Shown one piece after another: positions 8,339 through 10,177 of a DNA stretch of 10,177 nucleotides; positions within the stretch are counted from its first letter, which is position 1; each line of letters begins with the position of its first letter. The stretch is taken from positions 1 through 10,177 of the forward strand of contig JAJYPQ010000113.1 in NCBI GenBank assembly GCA_021795255.1. The letters run 5' to 3'. The stretch is from Pseudomonadota bacterium. Lineage in GTDB: Bacteria > Pseudomonadota > Gammaproteobacteria > Acidiferrobacterales > Acidiferrobacteraceae. The notes under the pieces are model-generated. The model saw only the letters and a list, made by a program, of their open reading frames with translations, did no database searches and was not told where the DNA came from. The position numbers and the translations under genes are program-made.

Positions 8339-9275
8339 AAATCGCCCCCAGACTCTCGGCAGTTCTCAGTACGGCACTGCGGGCCCGCGGATTGTGGGCA
8401 ACCTCGGACGCACTCGGACGGACCGCCTTCCCTATAATTTTGATCCGCGGGCGCAAGGCCTTGTGCAGTACCGGGAGTCGTGTGGGATAGGTATCCCCGC
8501 GGGATTCGCCAGCCAAAAACTGCTTCACAAGACGGTCTTCTAGCGAATGGAAGCTGATCACCACGAGCCGGCCACCAGGCCGCAGCAAGCGCAGGGCCAT
8601 AGGGAGGGCGCGCGCAAGCTCGCCTAGCTCGTCGTTCACGAGAATACGCAACGCCTGGAAACACCGGGTGGCGGGATCTTGTCCTGGCTCGCGTCGGGGA
8701 ATATGGCGGGCGACAAGGGCAGCAAACTGAGTTGTGGTTGTAATCGGCGTTAAGGCTCGGGTACTCACAACAGCGCGAGCGATACGGCGCGCATACCGCT
8801 CCTCCCCGAACTCGCGCAATACGCGCGCAACCTCGGACTCGTCAGCGGCATTCAACCACTCCGCAGCGGTAGGTCGGGACTGCTGATCCATCCGCATGTC
8901 GAGCGGCCCTTCATGCCGAAAGCTAAATCCGCGAGACGGTTCGTCAAACTGGGGCGAAGAAACCCCCAAGTCGAATAAGATCCCATCAAAGCCTCCCTGC
9001 TCACCTGCGTTCTCTTGGTAACGTTCCATCATAGAGAACCGCCCTTTTCCTATCGCAACGCGCGGGTCTTCACCAAAACGCCGCGCTGCTACCTCGATCG
9101 CCCGCTCGTCGCAATCCATGACAAGCAGCCGACCCTCTGGCGCAAGCCGCGCCACAATCGCCCCGCTATGACCGCCCCGGCCAAAGGTAGCATCCAAATA
9201 TCGGCCATCCGGTTTCACAGCAAGGGCGTCCAGCGCCTCGGCCAATAACACCGGTCGATGCGCCTCGCCCGTCAC
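8331..9275 (-). CDS. rsmH: 16S rRNA (cytosine1402-N4)-methyltransferase RsmH (MraW)
   Basis: RsmH uses S-adenosylmethionine to methylate N4 of C1402 in 16S rRNA, in the decoding centre of the small subunit. The protein has 314 residues (E. coli 313). Conserved blocks are HRPVLLAEA (7-15), the SAM-binding loop [10 protein letters not shown] (28-37), the acidic end of the next strand MDCD (53-56), [10 protein letters not shown] (102-111), GFSF (116-119), PLDMRMD (124-130), [11 protein letters not shown] (156-166), RCFQALRI (204-211), [11 protein letters not shown] (241-251) and NPRARSA (295-301). The start codon is GTG at 9275, overlapping the mraZ stop as GTGA, with no good Shine-Dalgarno, so it is probably translationally coupled to mraZ. 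The extended N-terminus of the family starts at the same point. The gene normally follows mraZ in dcw clusters, as here. Confidence 0.98.
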   Translation of the reverse strand: MTGEAHRPVLLAEALDALAVKPDGRYLDATFGRGGHSGAIVARLAPEGRLLVMDCDERAIEVAARRFGEDPRVAIGKGRFSMMERYQENAGEQGGFDGILFDLGVSSPQFDEPSRGFSFRHEGPLDMRMDQQSRPTAAEWLNAADESEVARVLREFGEERYARRIARAVVSTRALTPITTTTQFAALVARHIPRREPGQDPATRCFQALRILVNDELGELARALPMALRLLRPGGRLVVISFHSLEDRLVKQFLAGESRGDTYPTRLPVLHKALRPRIKIIGKAVRPSASEVAHNPRARSAVLRTAESLGAIYD

Positions 9276-9721
9276 AGCGACAAGGACTGCAACTCAGCCG
9301 GCAATTCCTCGTTGTCGGTCGCCGCCAGCCACTCTGTGCGCCGTTCGTTCCATGTGTCCTGATTCCATAACTCGAACTTATTACCCTGTCCAATCAACAT
9401 GATATCCTTATCCAGCGCGGCAAATTCACGCAAAGGAGCCGGTAGTAAAATCCGACCAGCGCCATCCATGTCGCACTCGGTCGCGTGCCCGATCAAGAGC
9501 CGCTGCAGGCGTCGGGTTTGGGCATTGAAACTTGGTAAACGCACGAGTTTTGACTCAATGACCTCCCATTCGGGAAGCGGATAAAGCAACAAGCAGTGGT
9601 CGCGATCGACGGTCATGATCAGCTGGCCGGCGCAGCGCGCAAGGAGACCCTCCCGATACCGAGTCGGAATAGCAATTCGTCCCTTACTATCGAGACTGAT
9701 GCTGTTTACTCCGCGAAACAT
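9272..9721 (-). CDS. mraZ: Transcriptional regulator MraZ
   Basis: MraZ is a DNA-binding protein of the AbrB-like swapped-hairpin fold that binds repeated TGGG boxes ahead of its own gene and represses the dcw cluster in E. coli. The product has 149 residues (E. coli 152). Both internal repeats carry the family signature: [14 protein letters not shown] (11-24) and [14 protein letters not shown] (86-99). GNKFELW (113-119) matches the second-repeat end. The start is the ATG at 9721, giving MFRG, the family's normal N-terminus, with AAGGGG four bases upstream. An in-frame ATG 12 codons earlier (9757) lies inside the operator boxes and would encode a Gly-rich tail without family support. As first gene of the overlapping run it is placed for autoregulation. 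Confidence 0.97.
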   Translation of the reverse strand: MFRGVNSISLDSKGRIAIPTRYREGLLARCAGQLIMTVDRDHCLLLYPLPEWEVIESKLVRLPSFNAQTRRLQRLLIGHATECDMDGAGRILLPAPLREFAALDKDIMLIGQGNKFELWNQDTWNERRTEWLAATDNEELPAELQSLSL

Positions 9722-9725
9722 ATCT

Positions 9726-9731
9726 CCCCTT
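9726..9731 (-). promoter_or_regulatory. Ribosome binding site of mraZ
   Basis: AAGGGG lies four bases before the ATG at 9721. It supports the MFRG start rather than the ATG at 9757, which has no such sequence. Confidence 0.7.
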
Positions 9732-9739
9732 CCACCCGA

Positions 9740-9764
9740 TCCCACAAATGCCCACATTTACCCA
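9740..9764 (-). promoter_or_regulatory. MraZ operator: three TGGG boxes with 10-base period
   Basis: On the minus strand, TGGG occurs at 9764-9761, 9754-9751 and 9744-9741, exactly 10 bases apart, so the boxes face the same side of the helix. This is the arrangement known for MraZ-binding sites (TGGGN repeats separated by 5 bases) in E. coli. A fourth, imperfect box (TGGAA, 9734-9730) continues the same phase. The boxes lie between the predicted transcription start and the mraZ ribosome binding site. Binding by this MraZ is inferred from the family and from the position. Confidence 0.88.
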
Positions 9765-9773
9765 CTTCGTGAC

Positions 9774-9803
9774 ACTATAGTGACGCGGGAAAAGCGAAGT
9801 CAA
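9774..9803 (-). promoter_or_regulatory. Predicted sigma70-type promoter of the dcw cluster
   Basis: On the minus strand there is TTGACT (9803-9798) and TATAGT (9779-9774), each one base from the sigma70 consensus, separated by 18 bases. Transcription would begin near 9767, leaving a leader of about 45 bases that contains the MraZ boxes. The -10 hexamer sits in the perfect 10-base palindrome CACTATAGTG. The prediction is by eye only. It is the only clear promoter-like pair between rnpB and mraZ. Confidence 0.7.
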
Positions 9804-9804
9804 G

Positions 9805-9850
9805 CATGAGCCGCAAAAAGGAGACGAAAGGGGCTATCATGAGCCACAAA
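9805..9850. repeat. Short direct repeat CATGAGCCRCAAA, two copies
   Basis: CATGAGCCGCAAA (9805-9817) and CATGAGCCACAAA (9838-9850), written on the plus strand, match at 12 of 13 bases and lie 33 bases apart. They are just upstream of the predicted -35 element of the dcw promoter, so an activator or UP-element role is possible. Chance similarity is also possible in a gap this short. Confidence 0.4.
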
Positions 9851-9853
9851 GGG

Positions 9854-9906
9854 TGGCCAAAAGCCGGATGGAGGGGGGAAAAGGTGGGAGTTGGCCGTTA
9901 AGCCGG
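9854..9906. repeat. Partial echo of the rnpB 3' end downstream of rnpB
   Basis: Read on the minus strand, the rnpB 3' region CCGGCTTAACGGCCA (9906-9892) is followed 38 bases later by CCGGCTTTTGGCCA (9867-9854). The two agree except for the three bases AAC against two bases TT. The second copy lies outside the mature RNA. It could be a decayed partial duplication or a chance match. Its TTGGCC could also pair with the GGCCAA of the P1 strand in the precursor. Confidence 0.45.
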
Positions 9907-10177
9907 GTTCTGTCGTGGGCAGTCATTCCTCTGGGACGCTTGTCGCCAAGCGCCTCTAGCAACCTACCCGGGGACGACGCGGGCCAGCGTCATAGTCCCC
10001 CTATTCGGTCTTGCTCCAGGTGGGGTTTACCCTGCCACCGATGTTGCCACCGGCGCGGTGCGCTCTTACCGCACCATTTCACCCTTACCCGCATAGCGGG
10101 CGGTATATTTTCTGTGGCACTTTCCGTAGGCTCGCGCCTCCCAGGCGTTACCTGGCACCTTGCCCTGCGGAGCCCGG
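9883..10177 (-). ncRNA. rnpB: RNase P RNA, bacterial class A (5' end cut off by the window)
   Basis: This is the catalytic RNA of ribonuclease P, which with the protein RnpA cuts the 5' leader from precursor tRNAs. The minus strand reads CCGGGCTCC at its entry edge (10177-10169), then GGTGCCAGGTAACGCCTGG, AAGGGTGAAA, GTGCGGTAAGAGCGCACCG, GGTAAACCCCACC (10031-10019), GAGCAAGACCGAATAGGGG, GGGTAGG (9969-9963, the loop that binds the tRNA CCA end), AGAGGAATGACTGCC (9932-9918) and ACAGAACCCGGCTTA (9913-9899). These match the conserved regions of the E. coli molecule in order. About 70 bases of the 5' end, including P1 to P3, lie outside the window. The 3' end at about 9883 is set by analogy with the E. 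coli terminus CACCT. The P12 hairpin is unusually short. I see no convincing intrinsic terminator after it. Confidence 0.97.

Noticed and set aside
9722..9757. Upstream in-frame ATG giving mraZ 12 extra residues
   Set aside because: It lies inside the MraZ boxes, has no ribosome binding site, and the extra residues do not match the MFRG start of the family.
9841..9862. Possible terminator hairpin after rnpB (GCCAC-CCTTT-GTGGC)
   Set aside because: The stem has only five pairs and is followed by TCATGATAGCC instead of a T run, so it does not meet the pattern of an intrinsic terminator.
1..10177. Mobile elements, CRISPR arrays, tRNA genes, phage or defence genes
   Set aside because: The window is filled by overlapping housekeeping genes and rnpB. 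No transposase, regularly spaced repeat array, tRNA-like sequence or foreign-looking segment was seen.

Overview
The window is the upstream two-thirds of a bacterial dcw (division and cell wall) cluster, read entirely from the minus strand, with the gene for RNase P RNA just upstream of it. The gene order, the close match to proteobacterial family motifs, the meso-diaminopimelate-type MurE and the class A RNase P RNA point to a moderately GC-rich Gram-negative proteobacterium. A gammaproteobacterium fits best, because rnpB next to mraZ is also found in Pseudomonas, but Acidithiobacillia or Betaproteobacteria cannot be excluded from sequence reading alone. I cannot name the genus.

In transcription order (high to low coordinates) the layout is: 5'-truncated rnpB (10177 to about 9883); a 160-base intergenic region with a sigma70-type promoter and an MraZ operator of three exactly phased TGGG boxes; then mraZ, rsmH, ftsL, ftsI, murE, murF, mraY, murD and ftsW. 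FtsW runs off the low-coordinate edge without its stop codon. The usual continuation (murG, murC, ddl, ftsQ, ftsA, ftsZ) would lie beyond base 1.

All eight gene junctions overlap, by 4, 8, 4, 4, 13, 20, 4 and 8 bases in transcription order. The nine genes therefore look like one transcript with translational coupling, and I see no internal gap for an independent promoter or terminator. MurE, MurF and MurD are cytoplasmic ligases that build UDP-MurNAc-pentapeptide. MraY transfers its phospho-MurNAc-pentapeptide part to the undecaprenyl carrier to make lipid I. FtsW and FtsI form the septal polymerase and crosslinking pair, with FtsL as the divisome activator of that pair. RsmH methylates 16S rRNA, and MraZ is the cluster's own transcriptional regulator.

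This is core-genome sequence. There are no mobile elements, CRISPR arrays, tRNAs or recognisable accessory systems. The points worth a second look are small: a substitution in a highly conserved FtsW loop, a partial echo of the rnpB 3' end downstream of that gene, a shortened RNase P P12 helix, the promoter/operator geometry, and a shared sequence signature at two gene junctions. I found no evidence for a new biological system.
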